Positions 6,040 through 13,860 of a DNA stretch of 15,179 nucleotides are shown here, one piece after another (position 1 is the first letter of the stretch; every line of letters begins with the position of its first letter). The position numbers and the translations under genes are program-made. This DNA comes from an uncultured Acetatifactor sp. (GTDB taxonomy: Bacteria; Bacillota; Clostridia; Lachnospirales; Lachnospiraceae): positions 1 through 15,179 of the forward strand of contig CAKRRU010000061.1 of the NCBI GenBank assembly GCA_934394515.1, in the 5' to 3' direction. A model generated the notes under the pieces. The model ran no database searches. It saw only the letters and a list, made by a program, of their open reading frames with translations, and was not told the origin of the DNA.

Positions 6040-6762
6040 TTATCCGGCGGACAGGTCTTCAAATACAAATTTATCAAATGCCGGATTCTGCGGTTTTACC
6101 CGAAACGACATCTTCTTGCCGGTGCCGGGATGCTTAAATTCCAGAAAATACGCACACAGCGCCACCCCGCGATACGACAGGCTCACAGGCAGTGTTCCGG
6201 TAGCAGCGCTGCCATATTTGGTATCTCCCAGCAGCGGCAGTCCCGCATGGGCGAACTGTGCCCGGATCTGATGAAATCGCCCTGTCTGGATACAGATATC
6301 TGCCAGAGACAGCTTTGCAGTCTGTTCACTCTTCGCCAGAATGCGATAATGTAATTTTGCAAGCTTCGCATCCGGGAAACTCTTCTCCCTGCCCGTAACA
6401 ACGGTGGCCACATTTCCCTCTTTTCGAAGATAATCCACAAGGTCGCCTTCCGGACAATCAGGATATCCACAAAGCACCGCATAATACCGTTTATTCAATG
6501 ATCCTTCCGACAACTGTCCGGTAAGCGCTGCTGCCGTCTTTTTTTCTTTTGCAAATACCAGTACCCCCTCCACGGGCTGATCCAGTCTGTGGATCACTGC
6601 CAGATAAGGTTCTCCCCGACCGGTGCCGGTCTGTTTCGCCAGATAGGATTTCAGCTCACTGACCACATCCTGCTGCCCGATCCGCGCAGACTGTACCGCA
6701 AGGCCTGCCGGTTTGCGGATGACCAGTATACTGTTGTCTTCATATAATATTTCCGTTTTCAT
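6040..6762 (-). CDS. RluA-family RNA pseudouridine synthase
   Basis: This 240-aa enzyme has the RluA-family catalytic motif HRLD at 58-61 (Asp61 is the expected nucleophile) in the setting VIHRLDQPVEGVLVFAK. The second signature, GRFHQIRAQFAHAGLPLLGD, is at 161-180. It converts uridine to pseudouridine in rRNA or tRNA. There is no N-terminal S4 domain, so it is of the short RluA/TruC-like kind; the target base cannot be told. The C of the usual GRTHQIR motif is kept except that Thr is Phe (GRFHQIR). Its ATG follows the methyltransferase stop with no spare base (TAAATG), so translation is coupled to that gene. Confidence 0.9.
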   Translation of the reverse strand: MKTEILYEDNSILVIRKPAGLAVQSARIGQQDVVSELKSYLAKQTGTGRGEPYLAVIHRLDQPVEGVLVFAKEKKTAAALTGQLSEGSLNKRYYAVLCGYPDCPEGDLVDYLRKEGNVATVVTGREKSFPDAKLAKLHYRILAKSEQTAKLSLADICIQTGRFHQIRAQFAHAGLPLLGDTKYGSAATGTLPVSLSYRGVALCAYFLEFKHPGTGKKMSFRVKPQNPAFDKFVFEDLSAG

Positions 6763-8181
6763 TTATTTTCTCAATCCTTTAGGATAATGATTCTTCATAA
6801 TACCGCCCGCAAGCTTACCCCATCCCAGACTGATGCCGTCCACGCAGATCAGATACCAGCCCTTTTCGCCTTCCGCGGAAAATGTCTGTCCTTTCAGATA
6901 TGCAGCCGCTTCCTCCACAGAGAGGTTCCACACATGTTTCACATCCTGCGGCTGTAATGCCAGTGCCAGTGCATGCGCCGGCTCGAACCGATTTTTCTTT
7001 AAGGTTCCCAGATGCAATCCGGGACGCATGACTTTCAGACCTTTTACCGCAGGCATCGCTGTCGGCATCCGGTACAGGTTCTCGCCAAATGCCAGATAGC
7101 CGCTTTGCGCATTATCCGGATTTAATTTCAAGGCACCTTCGTCAGTAAATGTTTCTTTTGCAAAAGTAAAGTATTCGGTCCAGTCCTTTGCCAGATTTTT
7201 CGCCGGAATCCCTTTCTCCGGACCGTTTGCACTGACAGGACGGTAGCCTTCCGGCAACTCTCCCTTTTTATGAAGTACCGCCGCGTAATGTCCTTCTCCC
7301 TTCAGCTTATGTGGCCACAGGCGCAGCGTTCCTTCGATCCCGGAAGCCGGGGCGGTTACACTGTCAGGCAGTCCGTCACAGCCTTCCGGAATCCCCAGGG
7401 CTTTCTTATCGACCGGCACGATCTCGAACTCATCATGCTTTGCAAGGAAACGACTGATACTTCCTTCATTTTCCGCCGGAGCAAAGGTACAGGTAGAATA
7501 GACCAGCCTGCCTCCGGCTCGAAGCATCCGCGCCGCACATTCCAGAATTCCGTCCTGCCTGTCCGCACATAGCTGCACATTTTCCGGACTCCACTCTTCA
7601 CATGCCACCTCATTTTTGCGAAACATTCCTTCTCCGGAGCAGGGTGCATCCACCAGAATTCTGTCAAAATATTCTTCAAAAATATCTGCCAGATGTTCCG
7701 GAGTCTCATTCAATACACAGGCATTACGGATACCCATACGCTCCACGTTTTCCGACAAAATTTTCGCCCGTGCCGGATGGATCTCATTGGTGACAAGTAA
7801 CCCCTCGCCCGCCATTGCCGCCGCGATCTGGGTGCTTTTTCCTCCGGGGGCCGCACACAGATCTAAGATCCGTTCTCCCGGTTGTGGTGACAGCAGTGTC
7901 ACAGGTGCCATTGCACTGGGTTCCTGAATATAATACAGACCCGCTTCATGCCAGGGATGCTTGCCCGGCTGATCTTCTTTGGCATAATAATAGCCGTTCT
8001 CAGCCCAGGGTACCTGTACCAAGTGAAATGTTTGCAGCAATTTTTCCTCTATGTCGTTCTCTATCTTCAATGGATTCAGACGCAGCGCCTGATATTTTTC
8101 ATGTTCAAAACTTGCCAGAAACTCCTCATATTCCGATCCCAAAAGTCCCTGCATTCTCTTTAAAAACGGCTGTGGAAGCAT
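6763..8181 (-). CDS. RsmF/NOP2-Sun family rRNA (cytosine-C5) methyltransferase
   Basis: A 472-aa protein. SAM motif I is DLCAAPGGKS (107-116). The two catalytic cysteines of m5C enzymes are in DAPCSGEGMF (Cys181) and STCTF (Cys231). A C-terminal extension of about 150 residues carries the PUA-like module typical of RsmF/YebU-type enzymes. It methylates a cytosine in rRNA with SAM, through a covalent Cys adduct that the second Cys helps resolve. The ATG at 8181 has TGGAG 7 bases before it. It heads an operon with the RluA-like synthase and the permease, so two RNA-modifying enzymes are made together. E. coli RsmF targets 16S rRNA; the target here is inferred only by family. Confidence 0.92.
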   Translation of the reverse strand: MLPQPFLKRMQGLLGSEYEEFLASFEHEKYQALRLNPLKIENDIEEKLLQTFHLVQVPWAENGYYYAKEDQPGKHPWHEAGLYYIQEPSAMAPVTLLSPQPGERILDLCAAPGGKSTQIAAAMAGEGLLVTNEIHPARAKILSENVERMGIRNACVLNETPEHLADIFEEYFDRILVDAPCSGEGMFRKNEVACEEWSPENVQLCADRQDGILECAARMLRAGGRLVYSTCTFAPAENEGSISRFLAKHDEFEIVPVDKKALGIPEGCDGLPDSVTAPASGIEGTLRLWPHKLKGEGHYAAVLHKKGELPEGYRPVSANGPEKGIPAKNLAKDWTEYFTFAKETFTDEGALKLNPDNAQSGYLAFGENLYRMPTAMPAVKGLKVMRPGLHLGTLKKNRFEPAHALALALQPQDVKHVWNLSVEEAAAYLKGQTFSAEGEKGWYLICVDGISLGWGKLAGGIMKNHYPKGLRK

Positions 8182-8214
8182 AACATTTCTCCATTCCTAT
8201 AATCTTTCCCACTA

Positions 8215-8243
8215 ACTGTATCACAGGTACTATTTTGCGGCAA
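8215..8243 (-). promoter_or_regulatory. promoter of the methyltransferase-synthase-permease operon
   Basis: TTGCCG (8243-8238), a 17-base spacer and TACAGT (8220-8215) lie on the minus strand, 34 bases before the ATG at 8181. The -10 is imperfect. Confidence 0.55.
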
Positions 8244-8250
8244 TATTTTC

Positions 8251-8279
8251 TTGCCAGTGGTCAGTTACGTATCTATAAT
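8251..8279 (+). promoter_or_regulatory. sigma-A promoter of the GH5 lipoprotein gene
   Basis: TTGCCA (8251-8256), a 17-base spacer and a perfect TATAAT (8274-8279). The start point should be near 8286, leaving a 126-base leader. Its -35 and that of the minus-strand promoter lie 7 bases apart and together form an inverted repeat GGCAA-N7-TTGCC. Confidence 0.8.
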
Positions 8280-8321
8280 ATTTTTGTAAGTGTTTGTATG
8301 TAAGTATGTCATATTGATTCT

Positions 8322-8389
8322 GTTGTTCCGACAACGAAGTCCCCGGATTACGATCAGGGGAAACTGTTATTTTAGTTACCTATGTAACT
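8322..8389 (+). promoter_or_regulatory. structured 5' leader of the GH5 gene
   Basis: Three short hairpins follow one another in the leader: GTTGT/ACAAC (8322-8335), TCCCC/GGGGA (8340-8361) and AGTTAC/GTAACT (8374-8389). The last is 13 bases before the SD. I could not match this to any riboswitch class I know, and none of the hairpins ends in a T-run. It may affect mRNA stability or be a regulator site. Confidence 0.4.
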
Positions 8390-8411
8390 TAGTCGAGAAA
8401 AGAGGTTATTT

Positions 8412-9602
8412 ATGTCCAGATTTATTTTGAAAAAAACGCTCAGCTGCGCCGTACTGGCAGCTCTGAGTACCTGTGCTCTCGCCGGATGCGGCAAGCAGAC
8501 TCCTGCGGACAATACCGCCTCTGCGGATGCTGACCTGCAGACCCAAACAATAGATGTCTCTCGGGAAACCACTTCCGAATCCACTGTGGAAACAACTCCT
8601 GAAGCCATATCTGCTCCGGATACTGCCGCTGCCTCCAAGTCACAGGAAACTCCCACTCCGGAATTCACCATCTGCCGCTCTGACACTCCTTATGGTGTGC
8701 ACGGTGCTCTTCACGTGGAAAACGGAAAACTTACCGATCAGAACGGTGAAGTCGTACAACTCTACGGTATGTCTACCCACGGAATTGCCTGGTTCCCACA
8801 GTATATCAACCCCGATGCTTTCCGCACCCTGCGCGACGACTGGAATACCAACTGTATCCGTCTCGCTATGTATACGGAGGAATATGGCGGCTATTGTGCC
8901 GGCGGAGATCAGGCGCAGCTGAAACAGCTGGTAAAAGACGGTGTATCTTACGCCACCGATCTTGGCATGTATGTCATTGTCGACTGGCATATCCTAAGTG
9001 ACGGCGATCCAAATCACCATAAAGATGAGGCAATTGCTTTCTTCCGCGAGATGACAGCGGCTTTTGCCGACAACGACAATGTCCTCTACGAGATTTGCAA
9101 CGAACCCAACGGCGGTACTTCCTGGGAAAGCATCAAATCCTATGCGGAAGAGGTCATTCCCGTGATCCGGGAACAGAAACCGGATGCCGTGATCCTCGTA
9201 GGCACTCCCACCTGGAGCCAGGAGATCGACAAAGCTGCCGCTTCTCCGCTTTCCTATGACAATATCATGTATACGCTGCATTTCTATGCCGGCACGCACA
9301 AAGACGATCTGCGTAACCGCTTAGAGACCTGCGAGCAGAACAATCTTCCGGTATTCGTCAGCGAATTCGGTATGTGCGATGCGTCCGGCAATGGTGCCAA
9401 CGATTTTGATTCCACGCTCGAATGGTTTGATCTGCTGAACAAATACCAGATCAGCTTCTGTTGTTGGAACCTCGCCAATAAAGACGAAAGCAGTAGTGTC
9501 TTCAAAGCATCCAGTACCGCAGTTTCCGACTGGACCGATGATGATTTTAATGAATCCGGACGCTGGATTCGCGACTACTTCCGCACAATGACGCAGAAAT
9601 AG
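8412..9602 (+). CDS. secreted GH5 cellulase (endoglucanase) lipoprotein
   Basis: A 396-aa protein with a lipoprotein signal peptide: KK near the start, a hydrophobic stretch, then lipobox LAGC with Cys26. A Thr/Ser/Glu/Ala-rich linker (about 30-90) leads into a single GH5 catalytic domain. The acid/base is Glu231 in EICNEPNG and the nucleophile Glu318 in VSEFG. Supporting GH5 residues are DWH (191-193), LHFY (289-292) and the early STHGIAWF segment. It should cut beta-1,4-glucans at the cell surface, anchored to the membrane; there is no carbohydrate-binding or dockerin module. AGAGG precedes the ATG. The gene stands alone with its own promoter and ends 21 bases from the convergent UPF0340 gene, with no clear terminator between. 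Confidence 0.93.
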   Translation: MSRFILKKTLSCAVLAALSTCALAGCGKQTPADNTASADADLQTQTIDVSRETTSESTVETTPEAISAPDTAAASKSQETPTPEFTICRSDTPYGVHGALHVENGKLTDQNGEVVQLYGMSTHGIAWFPQYINPDAFRTLRDDWNTNCIRLAMYTEEYGGYCAGGDQAQLKQLVKDGVSYATDLGMYVIVDWHILSDGDPNHHKDEAIAFFREMTAAFADNDNVLYEICNEPNGGTSWESIKSYAEEVIPVIREQKPDAVILVGTPTWSQEIDKAAASPLSYDNIMYTLHFYAGTHKDDLRNRLETCEQNNLPVFVSEFGMCDASGNGANDFDSTLEWFDLLNKYQISFCCWNLANKDESSSVFKASSTAVSDWTDDDFNESGRWIRDYFRTMTQK

Positions 9603-9623
9603 TTGTATCCATCCTACCTTTTT

Positions 9624-10184
9624 TTACATCAGTTCTTCGTCATAAACCGCTCTGCCGCCACCGATGAATTTCGGTCTGGTACGGGCGCATACCACATGGG
9701 CGTCTCCGATCTGTCCGGTCCGGAGACGCACCGGTACTGCCACATCTCTCAGATGCATTCCGATCAAAGTATCCCCGATATCCATTCCCGCTGCCGCCTG
9801 AATATGTTCTACAGCCACCGGATGTTCAAACGCCTTGTAAGCTGTGGTTGCAAAAGATCCGCCCGCCTTCGGCTGAGGTACCACATTTACCATCGGATAA
9901 CCGTATTTTGCCGCTGCCTCCTTTTCCAGGATCAATGCACGGTTCAAGTGTTCACAGCACTGCGCTGCCAGGTATACTCCGGCTTCCTGCGTAGCCTGAT
10001 AGATGCCGCCGAAGACCACCTCCGCCAATTCCGGACTGGAATACGTACCGATCGCAGCTCCGCCCACCTCACTGGTGGAGCAGCCCACCACGAACAATTC
10101 TCCCTGCTCTAATTTCGCCTTTTCCAGAATCTCCCGTGCTGCGGAGTATGCTTCCTCCGCAATGATTGTCATGTCCTCTGTCAT
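9624..10184 (-). CDS. UPF0340 / TIGR01440 family protein (YwlG-like), unknown function
   Basis: A 186-aa soluble protein with the family's early GCSTSEVGG segment (34-42), CCEHLNRAL in the middle and the IGMHLRDVAVPVR end. This is the conserved Firmicute UPF0340 family, of unknown biochemical role. The fold is expected to be globular and cytoplasmic; there is no signal peptide or membrane segment. The ATG at 10184 has a perfect AGGAGG SD. It starts 22 bases after the permease stop, so both genes are probably one transcript. The two cysteines in QCCEHLN are notable but their role is not known. Confidence 0.9.
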   Translation of the reverse strand: MTEDMTIIAEEAYSAAREILEKAKLEQGELFVVGCSTSEVGGAAIGTYSSPELAEVVFGGIYQATQEAGVYLAAQCCEHLNRALILEKEAAAKYGYPMVNVVPQPKAGGSFATTAYKAFEHPVAVEHIQAAAGMDIGDTLIGMHLRDVAVPVRLRTGQIGDAHVVCARTRPKFIGGGRAVYDEELM

Positions 10185-10206
10185 AATGATACCTCCTCGT
10201 GTAGAA

Positions 10207-11364
10207 TCATAGAATGATATTCAGAACTAGCAATATCGCCAGAAACGCAATATTTGCCACAGTAAACCACCCAAAATACCTCTTTTTCTCTTCCGGGATC
10301 TCTCCCGCCACCTGCTTATAAGAGATCAGGCTCGCCATGGATGCGATCAGCGTTCCCAGACCTCCCAGATTCGTACCGACGATCAACGCCTGCACATCCT
10401 CCGTAAATCCGGACAGCAACAGTGCTGCCGGTACATTACTGATCACCTGACTGGCAATCACAGATGTCATGACTTCCCTGCCTCCGATGATGCCTTGTAA
10501 AAAATCCCGGAACACAGGCATTCTTCCCATATTTCCTATGAAAACGAAAAATCCCACAAAAGTCAATAGCAGTGAATAATCTACCTTTGTGATCGTGCTC
10601 CGGTCCAAGATAAGAACCGCCGCTGCCACGATCACCAGTGTCACCGGATACGGTATCACACGTGCTACTGTGAACAGGCACAGCAGAAACAGCAGCAAAT
10701 ACATCGGAAGTAAATAGCCCTTCCTCTCTGCCGTCTCTGACTCCACGTTGTCTCCCAGTGAGACTGTTGTCACACCTTGTACCGAGATCTTGCTGCGTTT
10801 TGCTGTTACTGCCGCACAAAGTACCAGTAACAGCAATGACACCAAAGAATACGGCAACATCAACAGGATGAATGCCCCTGCGGACATCTGTGCTTTTCCG
10901 TAGAGATACAGATTCTGCGGATTACCGATCGGTGTCAACATACTTCCCAGATTCGCTGCGATCGTCTGCAATATGATCACCGGCACCGCCAGCTTTTTCA
11001 TCGCATCTTCTCCCGACAGCCGGAGTACGATAAAAGTGAACGGTACAAAAGTAATCAACGATACATCATTTGTAATAACCATACTGAAAAAGAAACACAG
11101 CAGTACCAGCACTTCCACCAATTGTACCGTATTGTGCGTATGTCGCAGCAACATTCCCGCCACTTTCCGGAATACTCCCAGTTTCTGCAACCCGGCCATT
11201 ACCGCCATCAGACAAAACAAAATAGAAAGGGTCCGGAAATCAATATATCCGGCATACGCCTTGTCCGGTGTGACCGGTACCGCCGATATCACCGCAAGCA
11301 CAATTGCAACGGTTAATACGGTTTCTTTTTTTATAAAAGCACATAGTTTTTTCCAAAATTCCAT
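10207..11364 (-). CDS. ArsB/NhaD/SLC13-type anion permease
   Basis: A 385-aa membrane protein with about ten hydrophobic helices. It shows the two-fold repeat of the ion-transporter superfamily: ITNDVSLITF (97-106) and NLGSMLTPIGNPQNLYLY (138-155) in the first half, QVISNVPAALLL (306-317) and GTNLGGLGTLIASMASLI (330-347) in the second. Both pairs are re-entrant-loop motifs that bind sodium and substrate in this superfamily. Substrate could be a dicarboxylate, sulfate or arsenite; no arsR, arsC or metabolic gene is near to decide. It is transcribed divergently from the YtaF-like gene and ahead of the UPF0340 gene. A weak SD (GAAGGA, about 14 bases upstream; AGAG nearer) precedes the ATG. Confidence 0.85.
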   Translation of the reverse strand: MEFWKKLCAFIKKETVLTVAIVLAVISAVPVTPDKAYAGYIDFRTLSILFCLMAVMAGLQKLGVFRKVAGMLLRHTHNTVQLVEVLVLLCFFFSMVITNDVSLITFVPFTFIVLRLSGEDAMKKLAVPVIILQTIAANLGSMLTPIGNPQNLYLYGKAQMSAGAFILLMLPYSLVSLLLLVLCAAVTAKRSKISVQGVTTVSLGDNVESETAERKGYLLPMYLLLFLLCLFTVARVIPYPVTLVIVAAAVLILDRSTITKVDYSLLLTFVGFFVFIGNMGRMPVFRDFLQGIIGGREVMTSVIASQVISNVPAALLLSGFTEDVQALIVGTNLGGLGTLIASMASLISYKQVAGEIPEEKKRYFGWFTVANIAFLAILLVLNIIL

Positions 11365-11448
11365 TCTCTTTTGTTCCTTCTTTCACATCTCACACATTTT
11401 TCTGGCAGGAATATAGTAAAATTAAGAATACTTTTTACGGAGCATCTT

Positions 11449-12036
11449 ATGTCTGTCCTGTCCTCTCTGCTCTTCGGTATCTCCGCCAGCCTGGATGCCC
11501 TTTTGGTAGGCACCGCACTGGGTCTTCGGAAGGTCCTTCTGCCCATAAAATATAATCTGCTGATCAGCACAGTTACCCTGATCGGCACCGTCATTTCCAT
11601 CGCTCTCGGCAGCCTCTTACTTCCACTTTTCCCTTCCGGATGCGGTACTCTGCTCGGAAGTGCCGTTCTCATCCTGTTCGGACTCTATTATATCGGGAAA
11701 TGGCTGATTCCCAGACTGCGCTGCCGTATCACTCCGGACAACTCCCCCTGCCCCGGCACACAAAAATTCACTGACCGTAGGGAGCTTACAATACCCCAGG
11801 CGTTACTCTTAGGCTGTGCCCTCTCCCTGAACAATATCGGCATCGGTTTCTCGGCGAGTATTGCAGGGCTTCCTTTTCTCCCGGCATCCTTATCCACCTT
11901 TTTATGTTCCCTCGGATTTCTGGCACTCGGCAGCCGGCTCGGGCAATCTGCCGTTGTGCAAAAATTCGAAGATTATGCGGATCCGGTATCCGGATTCCTG
12001 TTAGTCCTGTTGGGACTGTGCCAATTATATCACTAA
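11449..12036 (+). CDS. ytaF: YtaF-like membrane protein of the MntP (DUF204) family
   Basis: A 195-aa protein with six hydrophobic segments in two related halves. The first half has ASLDALLVGTALGLRK (13-28), the MntP/YtaF signature with Asp16. In the second half the matching segment reads LSLNNIGIGF (125-134), with Asn where MntP manganese exporters have an acidic residue. The SLDxxxVGxxxGLRK form is closer to sporulation protein YtaF than to MntP. A polar loop (about 90-115) separates the halves. The role is manganese or other cation transport by family, or a membrane function in sporulation; neither is shown here. The frame opens at 11371, but the ATG at 11449 follows GGAG and starts right at helix 1. 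The neighbour is a germination gene. Confidence 0.8.
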   Translation: MSVLSSLLFGISASLDALLVGTALGLRKVLLPIKYNLLISTVTLIGTVISIALGSLLLPLFPSGCGTLLGSAVLILFGLYYIGKWLIPRLRCRITPDNSPCPGTQKFTDRRELTIPQALLLGCALSLNNIGIGFSASIAGLPFLPASLSTFLCSLGFLALGSRLGQSAVVQKFEDYADPVSGFLLVLLGLCQLYH

Positions 12037-12073
12037 TGGACGCACTCCGTCACTATTACAGAGCAATTTACCA

Positions 12074-12156
12074 TGTGAATAATTATAACCATTTACGATC
12101 CTTACATTATGATACCCGGGAATTGTTCTTTCGACTCCGGTATCATAATATTCACA
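12074..12156. repeat. nested inverted repeat before the germination gene
   Basis: Outer arms TGTGAATA/TATTCACA (12074-12081 and 12149-12156) enclose a longer pair, 12107-12119 and 12137-12148, that is 12 bases long with one bulged C. The inner loop is about 17 bases. No T-run follows, so it is not an ordinary terminator for the upstream gene. It overlaps the likely promoter below. Confidence 0.6.
12123..12151 (+). promoter_or_regulatory. candidate promoter of the SpoVAF-like gene
   Basis: TTGTTC (12123-12128), a 17-base spacer and TAATAT (12146-12151) give a sigma-A match. Over the same place CATAATA (12144-12150) fits the CATnnTA -10 of forespore factors sigma-F and sigma-G, which would suit a germination gene, but I see no good forespore -35 at the right distance. 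Which factor acts is undecided. Confidence 0.45.
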
Positions 12157-12246
12157 AAATGGGGCAATCTATCTGTGTGATATGCGCAATAGGATGGGCC
12201 TGTGCCGGTCTCCCCCACAGGCTCTGCCAGAAAGGATTCCTTCTCT

Positions 12247-13731
12247 ATGACACAGACGATGCAGCCTTATTTATCCACAAAACTTTCCGAAAATATTGCA
12301 CTTCTCCACACACTGCTGCCATTAAACCAAAGTTTTGACCTGATCACGCGGAACTTATATCTGGGGGATACCAAAGCTTTTTGGCTGGGCATTAACGGTT
12401 TTTGCAAAACAGAGATCCTGCAGCAGATTTTCTCCGATCTGCAAAACCCTCTGTATACACAGGATGCAAAAGTGGAAAATCTGTCTCATTATGTCCAAAG
12501 TAAGCTCGGCTACGCACAAGTAGCTCTGACTTCCTCTGTGGACGAGCTTCTGCAAAATGTCTTAAGCGGTCCGTCTATCCTGCTGGTAGACGGGTTCGCA
12601 CAGGCTGTGATCATAGATGTCCGCACTTATCCCGTAAGGGGGATCTCCGAACCGGACAACGAAAAGATTACCCGGGGTGCCAGAGACGGCTTTGTGGAGA
12701 CATTGCTGTTTAATACCAATCTGATTCGTCGCAGAGTCCGTTCTCCGCAGCTTACCTTTTCCATCTGCTCCCTGGGAACGGAAAGCTGTACAGATGTGGC
12801 GATTGCCTACCTGGCTGATAAAGTAAACGGTGAACTTCTGAATGCACTAAAGCAAAGGCTTTCACAGCTGCATATTACCGCTTTAACCATGGGAAGCAAA
12901 AGTCTGGAGGAACTTCTGATTAAAAAAAGGTGGTGGAATCCGCTGCCTTCCATCCAACTGACCGAACGTCCCGACGTAGCGTGCAGTTATCTGTGTGAGG
13001 GACATATTCTTCTCATCGTGGACAATTCTCCTGCCGTGCTCCTGCTGCCCGGCACCATTTTTCAGTTTACCCAGAGTCCGGAGGACTATTACAACAATCC
13101 GCTGACAGGCACATACTTCCGTATGATACGGTTTCTGTGCATCCCTGTCAGTCTCCTGCTCTTACCTGTGTTCCTGCTCCTATCCGCTTACTACCCGGAG
13201 ACTGCCGCCTACCTGAGGTTAACTCCTGTCAGTACACTGTCTCCTTTTCGGCTGTTTTTCTATGTGCTGGCTGTAGAGTTTCTGCTTGACCTTTTCAAGT
13301 ACTCAGCTTCTTTAAGTTCCGGTCGTGTCTCCGGTGCTTTATCGATTGTAGGCGGTCTTTTGATCGGTGACATTGCCGTCAGTCTGAATTGGGCTTCCAC
13401 GGAAGTCCTGTTTTATGCTGCCGTTACCCTGCTCGCTAATCTCTCGCTGTCCAGCATCGAATTTGCCGATGCACTGCGGATCTACCGTATTCTGTTGGTT
13501 GTATTGACAGGTCTGTGGGGAATGCCCGGGTTTTGTATCGCTCTGACGCTCGTGTCATTCTCTGTGATAACTACGCCTACCTTTGCCGGATTCAGTTACT
13601 TCTGGCCCCTATTTCCATTCAACGCATCTGCTCTGAAAAGCCTTCTCTTCCGACGCCCTACTTACAAAGCCCAACCGGACAAAGTCTGGTCCAGAGGACA
13701 TGTGCATACGCAAAACAAAGCAAAAAAATAA
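12247..13731 (+). CDS. GerA-family spore germination protein, SpoVAF-like
   Basis: A 494-aa protein with a soluble N-terminal half and four to five membrane helices from about 290 to 455. It shows the GerA signature RGISEPDNEKITRGARDGFVETL (residues 131-153) followed by RRRVRSP, and EGHILLIVDNSP (251-262) followed by the PEDYYNNPLTGTY segment. These latter features and the length (SpoVAF of Bacillus is about 493) favour SpoVAF over a germinant-receptor A subunit. It should lie in the inner membrane of the spore and help germination and dipicolinate release. The frame opens with GTG at 12202; the ATG at 12247 with AAAGGA 10 bases upstream is preferred because it matches the short N-terminus of the family. 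There is no gerB/gerC or spoVA neighbour, so the gene is an orphan here. Confidence 0.87.
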   Translation: MTQTMQPYLSTKLSENIALLHTLLPLNQSFDLITRNLYLGDTKAFWLGINGFCKTEILQQIFSDLQNPLYTQDAKVENLSHYVQSKLGYAQVALTSSVDELLQNVLSGPSILLVDGFAQAVIIDVRTYPVRGISEPDNEKITRGARDGFVETLLFNTNLIRRRVRSPQLTFSICSLGTESCTDVAIAYLADKVNGELLNALKQRLSQLHITALTMGSKSLEELLIKKRWWNPLPSIQLTERPDVACSYLCEGHILLIVDNSPAVLLLPGTIFQFTQSPEDYYNNPLTGTYFRMIRFLCIPVSLLLLPVFLLLSAYYPETAAYLRLTPVSTLSPFRLFFYVLAVEFLLDLFKYSASLSSGRVSGALSIVGGLLIGDIAVSLNWASTEVLFYAAVTLLANLSLSSIEFADALRIYRILLVVLTGLWGMPGFCIALTLVSFSVITTPTFAGFSYFWPLFPFNASALKSLLFRRPTYKAQPDKVWSRGHVHTQNKAKK

Positions 13732-13754
13732 CTGCGGAAAAATTCCCACAGTTA
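13722..13754 (-). terminator. intrinsic terminator facing the germination gene
   Basis: On the minus strand a stem AACTGTGG/CCGCAGTT, extended by AA/TT across a bulged G and closed by a TTT loop, is followed by A and seven T's. It overlaps the stop codon of the germination gene and stops leftward transcription. Read on the plus strand it has no T-run. Confidence 0.75.
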
Positions 13755-13763
13755 TAGCTAATA

Positions 13764-13860
13764 TAAGCGCGAGACGGCGCACGAGGTCCGGTGGACCTCG
13801 GACTGCGCGGACCGAAGCGGAGCGTAGACATCGAACTTTCGAGCCCTGTCTGGGCTCGAA
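13764..13860. other. hairpin-rich non-coding stretch with tRNA-like pieces
   Basis: TAAGCGCGAGACGG at 13764-13777 repeats the 3' end of the neighbouring tRNA-Gly (13906-13919). Next comes a strong hairpin, GCGCA-CGAGGTCC/GGACCTCG-TGCGC (about 13777-13807). AGCGGAGCGTAGAC at 13816-13829 is the second copy of the 3149 repeat. Last is a 9-base stem TTCGAGCCC/GGGCTCGAA (13838-13860). There is no ORF. It lies between two leftward terminators (13722-13754 and 13861-13903), which would suit a small minus-strand RNA, but I find no clear promoter in it. Confidence 0.55.

Noticed and set aside
6005..6040. Terminator between the synthase and permease genes
   Set aside because: The small GCTC/GAGC hairpin there is short and has no T-run on the minus strand, so the operon is likely continuous.
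8286..8411. Cyclic-di-GMP or other known riboswitch in the cellulase leader
   Set aside because: The conserved core words of the GEMM and other classes I can recall are not present.
12074..12110. Forespore (sigma-G) promoter using TGAATA at 12076-12081 as -35
   Set aside because: No CATnnTA -10 lies 15-18 bases downstream; the nearest candidates are 8 and 23 bases away.
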